Source of the DNA: Nocardia sp. NBC_01730
GTDB taxonomy: Bacteria > Actinomycetota > Actinomycetes > Mycobacteriales > Mycobacteriaceae
NCBI RefSeq assembly: GCF_035920445.1
Contig: NZ_CP109162.1
Location: 2,294,001 to 2,358,000, forward strand
Direction: 5' to 3'
Length of the DNA stretch: 64,000 nt
In this document: positions 43,040 through 51,704 of the stretch, in pieces
Layout of the letters: each line of letters starts with the position of its first letter
Position numbering within the stretch: the stretch's first letter is position 1
Notes under the pieces: model-generated
What the model was told of the DNA's origin: nothing
Seen by the model: the letters and a program-made list of their open reading frames with translations, nothing else
The model's database searches: none
Translations under genes and position numbers: made by a program

Positions 43040-44266
43040 ATGTCCATTCGAGGTGACACAGTGACCGCACACACTCTTCCCGACCTCGCCCGGTTCACCG
43101 GCGAGGCCCGCGCATGGCTGCGTGGCGTCGCCGCGCCACGCACCGCGTCCGCATGGGGCCAGGGACCGGATTCGGTCGCCGTCTTCGAGAACTGGACCGC
43201 CGAGGAAGAACACGTCCACACCGACCGGATCCGTGCGTACGAACGGTCCAAGTTCGATGCCGGGTGGGGAGCCTTGAACTGGCCGACGAACTACGGCGGC
43301 CGCGAGCTGCCCCTGTCGTACGTCCTCGCCTTCCGGCGGGCAGAAGACGAATTCGACGTGCCGCGGCGTACCGAGATGTTCTCGGTGACACAGCAATTGG
43401 TCGCTCCCACCATCGAGCAGTGGGGCACCGGCGAGCAGAAGGCACGCTATGTCCGCGCCATGCTGCGGACCGATATCATCGCCTGCCAGCTCTTCTCCGA
43501 AACCGAGGCCGGATCCGATCTGGCGGCGGTTCGCACTCGCGCGATCCAGAACGCCGACGGAACCTGGACGATCGACGGTCACAAAGTGTGGACCTCGGGC
43601 GCACGAGTCGCCGATATCGGTGTCGCGGTATGCCGCACCGATCCGTCCGCGGCCAAACACGCGGGCCTGACCGTATTCCTGGTTCCGATGGACGCACCAG
43701 GGGTCACGATCCGCCCGATCCGGCAGATGACCGGTGGGAGTTCGTTCAACGAGGTGTATCTGGACGGTGTCCAGGTCGACGACGACCACCGCCTCGGACC
43801 GGCCGGCAAGGGCTGGCCGGTCGCGCTCACCGTGCTGGCCGCCGAACGCCTCGACGGCGCCAACCTCGGCCTGGCGAACGCCGATCATGCAGTCGCCCTG
43901 GCGCGGCATCTGGGACGTGGCCTGACCGATCTCGAGCGAGACCGGGTCGCCGATCTGGTCACCCGCAGCTATCTGCAACGGGTCGCCGCCATGCGGGTCG
44001 CCGCGGCCATGCTCGCTGGCCAGGACCCTGGGCCCGAGGCGTCGATCGGGAAACTGCTGGCCACCGACACCATGGCCCGGACTTCGGAGGTGGCGCGGCT
44101 GCTGCTCGGACGCGACCTGACCACGGACTCCGGTAGGTGGGGCACCTTCGCGTGGACCGAGCACGTCCTCGGGGCGCCCGGCTATCGGATCGCCGGCGGC
44201 ACCGACGAGATCCAGCACAACATCATCGCCGAGCGAGTGCTCGGCCTGCCCAAGGAGCCGCGCTGA
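43040..44266 (+). CDS. Acyl-CoA dehydrogenase (FadE type, large-subunit-like)
   Basis: A flavoprotein of about 408 residues. It shows WGALNWPTNYGGRELPL, CQLFSETEAGSDLAAVRT (FAD site), TIDGHKVWTSGARVAD and the C-terminal IAGGTDEIQHNIIAERVLGLP. In this last motif the position of the classical catalytic Glu is Gly, as in many actinobacterial FadE proteins that work as heteromers; the dehydrogenase at 39432 is the likely partner. Start: ATG 43040 follows the thiolase stop by eight bases; GTG 43061 with AGGTG before it is an equally good choice. Its stop overlaps the next gene (TGATG). Confidence 0.92.
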   Translation: MSIRGDTVTAHTLPDLARFTGEARAWLRGVAAPRTASAWGQGPDSVAVFENWTAEEEHVHTDRIRAYERSKFDAGWGALNWPTNYGGRELPLSYVLAFRRAEDEFDVPRRTEMFSVTQQLVAPTIEQWGTGEQKARYVRAMLRTDIIACQLFSETEAGSDLAAVRTRAIQNADGTWTIDGHKVWTSGARVADIGVAVCRTDPSAAKHAGLTVFLVPMDAPGVTIRPIRQMTGGSSFNEVYLDGVQVDDDHRLGPAGKGWPVALTVLAAERLDGANLGLANADHAVALARHLGRGLTDLERDRVADLVTRSYLQRVAAMRVAAAMLAGQDPGPEASIGKLLATDTMARTSEVARLLLGRDLTTDSGRWGTFAWTEHVLGAPGYRIAGGTDEIQHNIIAERVLGLPKEPR

Positions 44267-45222
44267 TGAGCACGACGGTGGAAGAACGCGTCCGGGACCG
44301 GTTGCGCGCCGACCGCGATGTCGCGGTCACGACGTTCGAGCCATTGTCCGGCGGCCACTCTGGGCTGACCTATCGGGTTGCCGCGACCGACGGATCGTAT
44401 GTGGTCAAGGCGGTGCCCGAGGGGCGTAAACCGATCGGCCGTCACGACATGCTGCGCCAAGCCCGCGTCATGCAGGCGCTGGCCGGGACCTCGGTCCCGG
44501 TACCGCGCATCGTCGCGGTCGATGATCACGAACCGGCTTGGTTCGCTATGGAATTCGTGGTCGGCGAGTCGCTGGAACCGGTGCTGGACGATCCTGCCGT
44601 CGAGCCCGGGCTGGCAGCGGCCCGGATGCGATGCGCCGCCGCGGTGCTGCCCCGACTGCACGCCGTCGACCCGGCCACCGTCCCCGGCGTCGAGACACCT
44701 CTCACCCCGGCCGACGAACTAGCCCGCTGGGCGCGCACGCTGGGCGCCGTTCCCGCCGACTTGGTCGCAGGCGGCGAACGGCTGCTCGACCTGCTCGGAC
44801 GACAAATCCCCGAACCGGTGAGACCGGCGCTGGTGCACGGTGACTACCGGCTCGGCAACATCATCTCCGACGGCATCGAACCGGTCGCGCTGATCGACTG
44901 GGAGATCTGGAGCGCGGGCGATCCGCGGGTCGAGCTGGGGTGGTTCCTCGTCTTCGCCGACGGCAGCAACTTTCCCGGTGTCGGCCGCGAAGTCCCAGGG
45001 TTGCCCGGTGCACCGGAACTGGTGGACCTGTACCGCAACGGCGGGCCCGCACTGACAGAGCTGTCCTGGTTCGACGCGCTGGGCCGACTCAAGATGGCCG
45101 CGATCATGGGCCACAACCTGCGGCGGCACCGGGAAGGCAGGCACTACGACCCGGACCAGGAGAAGCTGCCCGCCACCATCAACCGCCTCATCGAGACCGG
45201 AACCGCGCTACTCGCCGGTTAA
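44266..45222 (+). CDS. APH-family phosphotransferase paired with an acyl-CoA dehydrogenase
   Basis: A 318-residue kinase-like protein. N-lobe: SGGHSGLTYRV and YVVKAV (ATP-binding Lys); catalytic loop: LVHGDYRLGNII; metal motif: LIDWEIWSAGDPRVELGW. AAGGAG at 44251-44256 precedes the ATG. Homologues form the N-terminal domain of mammalian ACAD10/ACAD11 and include LvaA of Pseudomonas levulinate catabolism, which phosphorylates 4-hydroxyacyl-CoA. The ACAD11-type dehydrogenase 29 bp downstream would then remove the phosphate. Antibiotic resistance is unlikely in this setting. The substrate assignment is inference from the gene pair. Confidence 0.88.
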   Translation: MSTTVEERVRDRLRADRDVAVTTFEPLSGGHSGLTYRVAATDGSYVVKAVPEGRKPIGRHDMLRQARVMQALAGTSVPVPRIVAVDDHEPAWFAMEFVVGESLEPVLDDPAVEPGLAAARMRCAAAVLPRLHAVDPATVPGVETPLTPADELARWARTLGAVPADLVAGGERLLDLLGRQIPEPVRPALVHGDYRLGNIISDGIEPVALIDWEIWSAGDPRVELGWFLVFADGSNFPGVGREVPGLPGAPELVDLYRNGGPALTELSWFDALGRLKMAAIMGHNLRRHREGRHYDPDQEKLPATINRLIETGTALLAG

Positions 45223-45251
45223 CGTCCACTCCCCAGTTCAGGAGCCGCACC

Positions 45252-46454
45252 GTGGATTTCTCCTACTCCGCCCGCACAGAGGACCTGCTCGACAAGCTCG
45301 AATACTTCATGGACAGCTACGTCTACCCCGCCGAACGGACATACGACGAGCAGGTCGCCGCCAATGACAATCCCCATGAGCAGCCGCGGATCATGCGGGA
45401 ACTGCAGGCTGAGGCCAGGGCGATGGGGCTGTGGAATCTGTTCATGACCCATGACGACCTCGGCGCCGGACTCACCAACCTCGAGTACGCACCACTGGCC
45501 GAAGTGGTCGGCCGGTCCGTCATCGGCAACGAGGCGATCAACTGTTCGGCCCCCGACACCGGCAATATGGAGATCCTCGCCATGTACGGGACCGAACAAC
45601 AGAAGCGGCAATGGCTGAAACCGTTGCTGGACTGCGGTATTCGCTCCGCCTTCGCGATGACCGAACCCGCGGTCGCCAGCTCCGACGCCACCAACATCAC
45701 CTCCACCATCCGCCGTGACGGCGACGAATACGTTCTCAACGGCCGCAAGTGGTACATCTCCGGCATACTCGACCCGGATTGCAAGCTCATCATCTTCATG
45801 GGCAAGTCCGATCCCGAGGCCGAGACCTATCGCCAGCAGAGCATGATCCTGGTACCCACCGACGCGCCCGGTATCGAAGTGCTGCGCGACCTGCCGATGT
45901 TCGGCTTCCGTGACCGCCTCGGCCACGGCGAGGTCCAGTTCACCGATGTCCGGGTGCCCGCCGACAACATGCTCGGCGCCGAGGGCGACGGCTTCGCCAT
46001 CGCGCAGGGCAGGCTGGGGCCGGGCCGAATGCACTACGCGATGCGCGCCATCGGCATGGCCGAACGCGCCTTGGAGCTGATGTGCCGCCGATCGCTGGAA
46101 CGCACCGCGTTCGGCGGTCCGCTCGCCGATCGCGGCGTGGTCCGCGAATGGATCGCGCGCAGCCGCATAGAGATCGACCAGATCCGCCTGTCGGTCCTGC
46201 AAGCGTCCTGGCTGATGGACACCAAGGGCAATGCCGCGGCACGTTCAGAGGTGGCGGCCATCAAGGTGGCGGCCATGGAGGTGGCACACACGGTGGTGGA
46301 TCGGGCCGTACAGACCTTCGGCGCCGCTGGCGTGAGCGACGACACCGTGCTGGCGCGCATGCATGCCATCACCCGGGCGTTGCAGATCGCCGACGGCCCC
46401 AACGAAGTACACCTGCGCACCATCGCACGTCTCGAGGTGAAGAAGTACCGATGA
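45252..46454 (+). CDS. ACAD11-type acyl-CoA dehydrogenase
   Basis: A 400-residue flavoprotein. It carries the hallmark series of the ACAD10/11 branch: SAPDTGNMEIL, MTEPAVASSDATNI, SMILVPTDAPG, AQGRLGPGRMHYAMRAIG and LQIADGPNEVHLRTIARLE. In that branch the enzyme works on a phosphorylated 4-hydroxyacyl-CoA made by the adjacent APH kinase and yields an enoyl-CoA. GTG at 45252 has AGGAG at 45240-45244. Its stop shares ATGA with the following SDR gene. This enzyme is distinct from the FadE pair at 39432 and 43040, so the island can handle more than one acyl intermediate. Confidence 0.93.
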   Translation: MDFSYSARTEDLLDKLEYFMDSYVYPAERTYDEQVAANDNPHEQPRIMRELQAEARAMGLWNLFMTHDDLGAGLTNLEYAPLAEVVGRSVIGNEAINCSAPDTGNMEILAMYGTEQQKRQWLKPLLDCGIRSAFAMTEPAVASSDATNITSTIRRDGDEYVLNGRKWYISGILDPDCKLIIFMGKSDPEAETYRQQSMILVPTDAPGIEVLRDLPMFGFRDRLGHGEVQFTDVRVPADNMLGAEGDGFAIAQGRLGPGRMHYAMRAIGMAERALELMCRRSLERTAFGGPLADRGVVREWIARSRIEIDQIRLSVLQASWLMDTKGNAAARSEVAAIKVAAMEVAHTVVDRAVQTFGAAGVSDDTVLARMHAITRALQIADGPNEVHLRTIARLEVKKYR

Positions 46455-47209
46455 GCACAACGGATCTGACCGGGAAGGTCGCTTTGGTCACCGGCGCCAG
46501 CCGCGGACTCGGCCTGGCGATCGCCCGCGGGTTGTGCGACGCGGGCAGCACGGTGATCGTCTCCAGCCGCAAGCTGGCGGCCTGCGAGCAGGCGGTGACG
46601 TCGCTCGGCGACTGCGGGCCGGGCAGTGCCCATCCGCTGGAACTACACGTCGGCAGATGGGACTCCATAGAGCCCGCCGTCGACCGCGTCATCGCCGAGT
46701 TCGGACGCCTCGACGTCGTGGTCAACAATGCCGGCATCGCGCCGCTCGCGGAGAATCTCGCGTCGGTCACCGAGGGATTATGGGACAAGACCATCGAGGT
46801 CAATCTGAAGGGCCCGTTCCGCCTGATGGCGGTCGCGGGTGCGCGGATGGCCGCCGCAGGCGGTGGATCGATCATCAACATCTCCAGCATCGGCGCAGTC
46901 CGCCCGAGCCCGCCCGAGGCGATGTACGCGGCAGCCAAGAACGGGCTCAACGCGTTGACCATGGCCTTCGCCCAGGAATACGCGCCGACAGTGCGGGTGA
47001 ACTGTGTCATGCCTGGTGGATTCGCAACGGATATGTCCGAGCACTGGGACGACGAGTTCGTCGGCAAGATCGTCCGTCGCCTGCCCGCGGGAAGGCTTGG
47101 CAGGCCCGACGAGATCGCAGGACTTGTCGCGCACCTGGCGAGTGACGCCGCCGGGTACACAACGGGCGCGATCATCCCCGTCGACGGCGGCCGGACCGCG
47201 GTGTATTGA
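46451..47209 (+). CDS. Short-chain dehydrogenase/reductase
   Basis: A 252-residue SDR of the classical type: TGASRGLG nucleotide motif, NNAG, Ser in NISSIGAV and YAAAK catalytic Tyr-Lys. It probably oxidises a 3-hydroxyacyl-CoA or a ring hydroxyl with NAD(P). It is translationally coupled (ATGA) to the ACAD11-type gene, which fits a step right after phosphate elimination and rehydration. The second SDR follows after 13 bp. Confidence 0.9.
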   Translation: MSTTDLTGKVALVTGASRGLGLAIARGLCDAGSTVIVSSRKLAACEQAVTSLGDCGPGSAHPLELHVGRWDSIEPAVDRVIAEFGRLDVVVNNAGIAPLAENLASVTEGLWDKTIEVNLKGPFRLMAVAGARMAAAGGGSIINISSIGAVRPSPPEAMYAAAKNGLNALTMAFAQEYAPTVRVNCVMPGGFATDMSEHWDDEFVGKIVRRLPAGRLGRPDEIAGLVAHLASDAAGYTTGAIIPVDGGRTAVY

Positions 47210-47222
47210 GGTGGGTGCTGAG

Positions 47223-48002
47223 ATGACTGGATCGGATACCGAAATACTGAGCAGGCTGTTCGGGCTGGGCGGACAGGTCGCCGTCGTCACAGGCGCGTCG
47301 TCGGGCCTCGGGCTCGGCTTCGCCACCGTGCTCGCCGGCGCGGGCGCCACGGTCTACGCGGCGGCGCGCAGGCTGGACCGGTTGGAGGCGCTGGCCGACG
47401 ACGAGCCGCGGATCGTTCCGGTGCGCTGCGACGTGACCAGGGACGAGGACCGGCGGGCGCTGGTCGATCGGTGTTACAAACAGTCCGGCCGCCTGGACAT
47501 CCTCGTGAACAATGCGGGTAAGCCCGGACCGCCGAACGCCGAAGAAGAAACGGCCGACGGGTTCGCCTCCATTCTCGAGGTGAACCTGCTCGCCGGCTTC
47601 CACCTCGCCACCTATGCGGCGGCCCGGCTGCCGGACAGGGAACGGGCGTCCTATATCAATATCTCGTCCGTCATCGGCCTGGTATCGACAGCGCCGATCG
47701 GCGGCGCGAGCTACGCCGCGTCCAAGGCGGGAACGCTCGGCCTCACCCGAGAACTCGCCGGGCAGTGGGGTCGGCGGGGAATCCGCGTGAACGCCGTCGT
47801 ACCGGGCTGGTTCGATACCGAGATGACCGACGGCCTGTTCAGCAACGAGAAGTCGGCCGGGTGGGTGCGCCGTAACACCATGCTCGGTCGCGGCGGCGTG
47901 ACCGGTGAAATCGACGGCGCTGTGCTGTTCCTTGCCTCGGACGCATCGTCGTACATGACCGGGCAGACGCTCGTCGTCGACGGTGGCTGGACCGCGCGCT
48001 GA
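47223..48002 (+). CDS. Short-chain dehydrogenase/reductase
   Basis: A 259-residue SDR with TGASSGLG, NNAG, NISSVIG and YAASK, ending VDGGWTAR. It has an N-terminal extension of about 15 residues before the Rossmann strand. Its stop codon shares one base with the following alcohol dehydrogenase start (TGATG), so it is part of the same coupled run. The substrate cannot be read from the sequence. Confidence 0.9.
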   Translation: MTGSDTEILSRLFGLGGQVAVVTGASSGLGLGFATVLAGAGATVYAAARRLDRLEALADDEPRIVPVRCDVTRDEDRRALVDRCYKQSGRLDILVNNAGKPGPPNAEEETADGFASILEVNLLAGFHLATYAAARLPDRERASYINISSVIGLVSTAPIGGASYAASKAGTLGLTRELAGQWGRRGIRVNAVVPGWFDTEMTDGLFSNEKSAGWVRRNTMLGRGGVTGEIDGAVLFLASDASSYMTGQTLVVDGGWTAR

Positions 48003-49054
48003 TGCTGGCCGTCCAACTGACCGCATGGGGCGCCGAGCCGGTGCTGCGGGACATCCCCGTTCCCCTGCCACGCGGCGAGGAGCTCCTGTTGCAGGTCACT
48101 GCCGCGGGACTGTGCCGATCCGATCTGCACGTCATGGATGCCCCGGCCGGGAGCTTCGACTACCCGCTGCCGCTCACGCTCGGCCACGAGGTCGCAGGGA
48201 CCGTCGTCGCCGTCGGTCCCGACGCGGACAGCACCTGGCTCGACGAAGCGGTCGTGGTGCACGGCGTGTGGGGATGCGGCTCCTGCCGTAACTGTGCCCG
48301 CGGTCGCGAGAACTACTGCCTGCGGCTGCGGCCGAGCCCTGACGGACGGTTGGCGCCGATCGGCAACGGCCTCGGACACCACGGCGGCCTGGCCCAAGCG
48401 ATGATCGTTCCCTCGTCCCGGTTCGTAGTCCCAGCCGGTGGCGTGAGCCCCGTTGCGTGTGCTCCGCTCGCCGACGCGGGTTTGACCGCTTACCACGCCG
48501 TGCACGAGCACCTCGACCTGATCGATGAAAGCGCGATCTGCCTGGTGATCGGCATCGGCGGCCTCGGCCATCTCGCGATACAGATACTGCGTGATCTGGG
48601 TGCCGGCCGAATTGTAGCCGTCGACAATCGCGCGGACGCCCTGGACATGGCACAGCGGCTCGGCGCCGACGCGACACTCGCGGACATCGGCGCCGCACTC
48701 GCGACCCTGGAGGACGGCGCCGATCTGATCCTCGATTTCGTCGGTTCACCCGAGACCGCCGCATCGGCGGCAGCCGCTCTCGCACCAGGCGGCCGGTTGG
48801 CGCTGGTGGGGAGCGCGGGCGGCCGCCTCGAAGTCGGCAAGAACGTCGGTCTCGCCGCCGGCTGGCGTGTCACGGCGCCGTTCTGGGGGCCGCGCTCCGA
48901 TTTGATGGCGGTGGTCGACCTGGCGCGGCGTGGCGCGCTGCACGTCACGGCGGCGACGTACCCGCTCACCGACGCGATCGAGGTTTACCGCCGACTTCGG
49001 GCCGGGGACATCACGGGTCGTGCGGTGCTGATTCCCCCGCTGTTGACCGGCTGA
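48002..49054 (+). CDS. Zinc-dependent alcohol dehydrogenase (MDR family)
   Basis: A 350-residue MDR enzyme. Catalytic zinc: Cys38 and GHEVAG (His62, Glu63). Structural zinc: Cys92, Cys95, Cys98 and Cys106 (CGSCRNC...C). Nucleotide motif: GIGGLGHLAIQI, with an acidic residue after the second strand (AVDNRADA) that favours NAD. It would oxidise a primary or secondary alcohol. All zinc ligands are present. Confidence 0.92.
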   Translation: MLAVQLTAWGAEPVLRDIPVPLPRGEELLLQVTAAGLCRSDLHVMDAPAGSFDYPLPLTLGHEVAGTVVAVGPDADSTWLDEAVVVHGVWGCGSCRNCARGRENYCLRLRPSPDGRLAPIGNGLGHHGGLAQAMIVPSSRFVVPAGGVSPVACAPLADAGLTAYHAVHEHLDLIDESAICLVIGIGGLGHLAIQILRDLGAGRIVAVDNRADALDMAQRLGADATLADIGAALATLEDGADLILDFVGSPETAASAAAALAPGGRLALVGSAGGRLEVGKNVGLAAGWRVTAPFWGPRSDLMAVVDLARRGALHVTAATYPLTDAIEVYRRLRAGDITGRAVLIPPLLTG

Positions 49055-49110
49055 ATGCCCAAGGGAAACAGCGGCGAGTAAACCAGAGAGCACGGCGGCA
49101 CGAGGAACAG

Positions 49111-50628
49111 GTGATGAAGGCACTGGCGAAGGACATGCTCGAACGGGCACGGCGGACACCGGATGAGATCGCGGTCGTCGACGAGCTCGGCAGGCATACC
49201 GTGGGCGAGATAATGGCGGCGGCGCGCATGCTGGCCGGACGCATAGCTGCCCTCGATAGGCACGGCCCCACGGTGCTGGTGCAAGCGGACAACACCTGGC
49301 ATACGCTCGCGGCCGCTGTCGCGGTCGGCCTGCGCGGTGGTGTGGTCGCGGTGTTCAGCCCGCACGCCACCGAGTCCGAGTTCCGTCTGGTCGTCGAGGA
49401 TGTCGATCCCGATCTGGTGGTCGCCGAACCCGAAGCGCTGTGCCACTGGGAGGTTCCGGATGGCGATTTCCCGATCAGCGAGCCCGCGTTCGCCGACCAG
49501 GTGTTGCGTGCCCGGTCCGGGCCGTTCGGTCCGGTGGATCGCTGGCGTGGTGGTACCGCCATCGCCATGACCTCCGGTTCCACCGGGCGGCCGAAATGCG
49601 TGGTGCAGTCCGAGGAAGCCATCCGCTATGCCTGCCGCAGCACGATCGAGGCCGTCGGTCTGCGACCGGGTGACGCTGTCGGGGCCTTCGTACCCCTGTC
49701 GTCGGTGGCAGCGTTCTGTTTCGGCATGTACTTGCCGACCTACTTGGGCGGCAGGATGGTCGCGATCGGCAAATGGTCACCCGGGGGCGCGTTGGCCGCT
49801 GTGGCGGGCAACGGGGTGGCCTGGACGATGCTGGTTCCGACCATGGCTCTGCAACTGTCGGTCGTCGAGGACAGTGCGGGCGGGTTGTCGACGCTGCGCG
49901 CGATGACCGTGGGTGGTGGCCCGATGAACCAGCGGTCACTGGCCGAAGCCGAGCACAAACTCGGTACCACCTTCCTTCGGGTGTTCGGCATGTCGGAATG
50001 TCTCGGCCACACCACACCGCGGCTGGACGACCCACCGGCGATCCGGCTCGGCAGGGACGGGCGCCCATTCGCGGGAACGGTGGTGCGTGCGGTCGACCCC
50101 GCCGGCAATGCGCTGCCTGCCGACGAGATCGGCGATGCCCAGGTCAAGGGACCGTCGCTGTTCGTCGGCTATGCGCGCGGCGGTGTCCCGGTGCCCCCGG
50201 AGCTCACGGCGGACGGCTTTCTCGCCACGGGCGACCTGGTCGAGGTCGCGGTCGACGGCTCGATTCGGGTGATGGGGCGCCAGAAGCAGATCATCATCCG
50301 CGGCGGACGCAATATAGATATCAACGAGGTGGAGGCGGCCGTCGCGGGCCTGCCCGGTGTAGTGCAGGTGTGCGTTGTCCCGGTGCCCGACGATCTGCTG
50401 GGTGAGCGCGCGGCCGCGCTGGTGGTCACCGACGGTGCGCCGCTGGCACTGGACGACGTGACCGAACAGCTCTCGGCGGCGGACTTTCCCAAGTTCAAAT
50501 GGCCCGAGTATGTGTTCACCGTCGCGGATCTGCCGCAGAACCGCGTCGGCAAATTGTCCCGGCCGGAGGCTGTCCGCCTGGCCTCTCGGCTCGCCGCAGC
50601 TGACCCGAGTTCACCTCAGGTGCGGTAG
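49111..50628 (+). CDS. Acyl-CoA synthetase / AMP-dependent ligase (ANL family)
   Basis: A 505-residue adenylating enzyme that should activate the imported or initial carboxylic acid as its CoA thioester. Visible: P-loop AIAMTSGSTGRPKCVV, the A5-type segment RVFGMSECLGHT, ATGDLVEVAVDG, RQKQIIIRGGRNIDINEVE hinge and the catalytic Lys in LPQNRVGKLSR. The start is GTG 49111 or ATG 49114, preceded by CGAGGAA. It closes the dense plus-strand operon and precedes the TetR regulator by 45 bp. Confidence 0.92.
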   Translation: MMKALAKDMLERARRTPDEIAVVDELGRHTVGEIMAAARMLAGRIAALDRHGPTVLVQADNTWHTLAAAVAVGLRGGVVAVFSPHATESEFRLVVEDVDPDLVVAEPEALCHWEVPDGDFPISEPAFADQVLRARSGPFGPVDRWRGGTAIAMTSGSTGRPKCVVQSEEAIRYACRSTIEAVGLRPGDAVGAFVPLSSVAAFCFGMYLPTYLGGRMVAIGKWSPGGALAAVAGNGVAWTMLVPTMALQLSVVEDSAGGLSTLRAMTVGGGPMNQRSLAEAEHKLGTTFLRVFGMSECLGHTTPRLDDPPAIRLGRDGRPFAGTVVRAVDPAGNALPADEIGDAQVKGPSLFVGYARGGVPVPPELTADGFLATGDLVEVAVDGSIRVMGRQKQIIIRGGRNIDINEVEAAVAGLPGVVQVCVVPVPDDLLGERAAALVVTDGAPLALDDVTEQLSAADFPKFKWPEYVFTVADLPQNRVGKLSRPEAVRLASRLAAADPSSPQVR

Positions 50629-50673
50629 TGTTGAAGCATCCATACACACTCGATACCGGGGGTATTTGCGCTC

Positions 50674-51297
50674 ATGACCGTTGACACCGGAGTACGCCGG
50701 GAAAGCTCGCGCTCGAAACGCGGCAATATCCTCGCCGCCGCCATCGAGCAATTCGGACGAATCGGTTACGAGCACACCAAATGGGCGGCGATCGCCGACG
50801 AGGTCGGAATCGGACAGACCGCCCTGTACCACTATTTCGAGTCGAAGGCCCACTGCCTGCTGACGATCATGCGACTCGAATTGGCCGATTCCGTCGAACG
50901 TTTCGCGACCGCGACCGCGGACGAAGTAGATCCCGAGCAAGCCCTGCGGTCCGCGGTGGCCGCCGCCCTGCGCGCCACACCTACCGATGCTCTGCAGCGA
51001 CGAATTCTGCAGAACCATATGGATCTGCTGGCGACGCAGCGCCAATCGGAGAAAGAAGAGGCTGAGCGCCTGCGGTCCCGGGAATTGGTGCAGGAGATCG
51101 AGCGGAATTGGACCGAGTTGATCGCCCGGGGAATCGACGCCGGGACTTTCACCGGCGAGGAGCCCCGAATTCTCGGGCGGCTGGTGCTCGGCGTGGTCAT
51201 CAGCGTATGGCGCTGGTACCGGCCAGACGGTGACCTCACCTTGGCTCAGATCACCGAAACCGTCACCGACGCGGCTGTTCGGATGGTGCGACAGTAG
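50674..51297 (+). CDS. TetR-family transcriptional regulator, candidate repressor of the island
   Basis: A 207-residue protein. The N-terminal helix-turn-helix covers about residues 15-62 (ILAAAIEQFGRIGYEHTKWAAIADEVGIGQTALYHYFESK compressed to its key parts: YEHTKWAAIADEVG and ALYHYFESK). The C-terminal half is helical and should bind an effector, by family analogy an acyl-CoA or the pathway substrate. It is the only regulator inside the catabolic island, so it is the best candidate for the 14-bp dyads at 39340, 39405, 40646, 58445, 58512 and 60561. No copy of the dyad was found directly at its own start. Confidence 0.93.
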   Translation: MTVDTGVRRESSRSKRGNILAAAIEQFGRIGYEHTKWAAIADEVGIGQTALYHYFESKAHCLLTIMRLELADSVERFATATADEVDPEQALRSAVAAALRATPTDALQRRILQNHMDLLATQRQSEKEEAERLRSRELVQEIERNWTELIARGIDAGTFTGEEPRILGRLVLGVVISVWRWYRPDGDLTLAQITETVTDAAVRMVRQ

Positions 51298-51368
51298 GCA
51301 CCGCCGCGGCCAGGTGCCGGATTCCGCGCGCACCCGAAAACCAAACAGAATTCAGCTAGGAGCAGCTG

Positions 51369-51704
51369 ATGTACAACCTCATCGTTCTGGCATCCCGCCC
51401 CAGCGACTGGTCGCACGATCAGTTCATCGAGTGGTGGCGCGGTGAACACGCCGAAGTGACCTATCCACTACCGGGACTGCTGCGCTGGCAGCACACTGAA
51501 CTGCTCGATTCGGCCGACGAGAAGTCCGCAGGCTGGGACGGGCTGTCGATATTGAGTTTCGAATCCCGTGCGGCGCTCGACGCCGCCCTGGCGAGCCCGG
51601 AATGGAAAGCCGCGGTGCGGAATGTCGGTGCGATGCGCGGGCGGCGCATGATTTGGTTCGGAGAGGAGCAGACAATGGTGCCGCTCGCCGTCTCCACCGA
51701 ATGA
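51369..51704 (+). CDS. EthD-domain (dimeric alpha+beta barrel) protein
   Basis: A 111-residue protein. It begins MYNLIVLASRPSDWSHDQFIEWWRGEHAE, the typical EthD start with the W-x3-H pair, and continues LPGLLRWQHTELL. Members are small dimers found in ether, steroid and aromatic degradation clusters, with either lyase-like or auxiliary roles. AGCTAGGAG precedes the ATG. Its stop overlaps the next gene (ATGA). Confidence 0.85.
   Translation: MYNLIVLASRPSDWSHDQFIEWWRGEHAEVTYPLPGLLRWQHTELLDSADEKSAGWDGLSILSFESRAALDAALASPEWKAAVRNVGAMRGRRMIWFGEEQTMVPLAVSTE

Noticed and set aside
44266..45222. Aminoglycoside resistance determinant
   Set aside because: The APH fold is shared, but the gene is coupled to acyl-CoA dehydrogenase genes and matches the ACAD10/11 and LvaA context.
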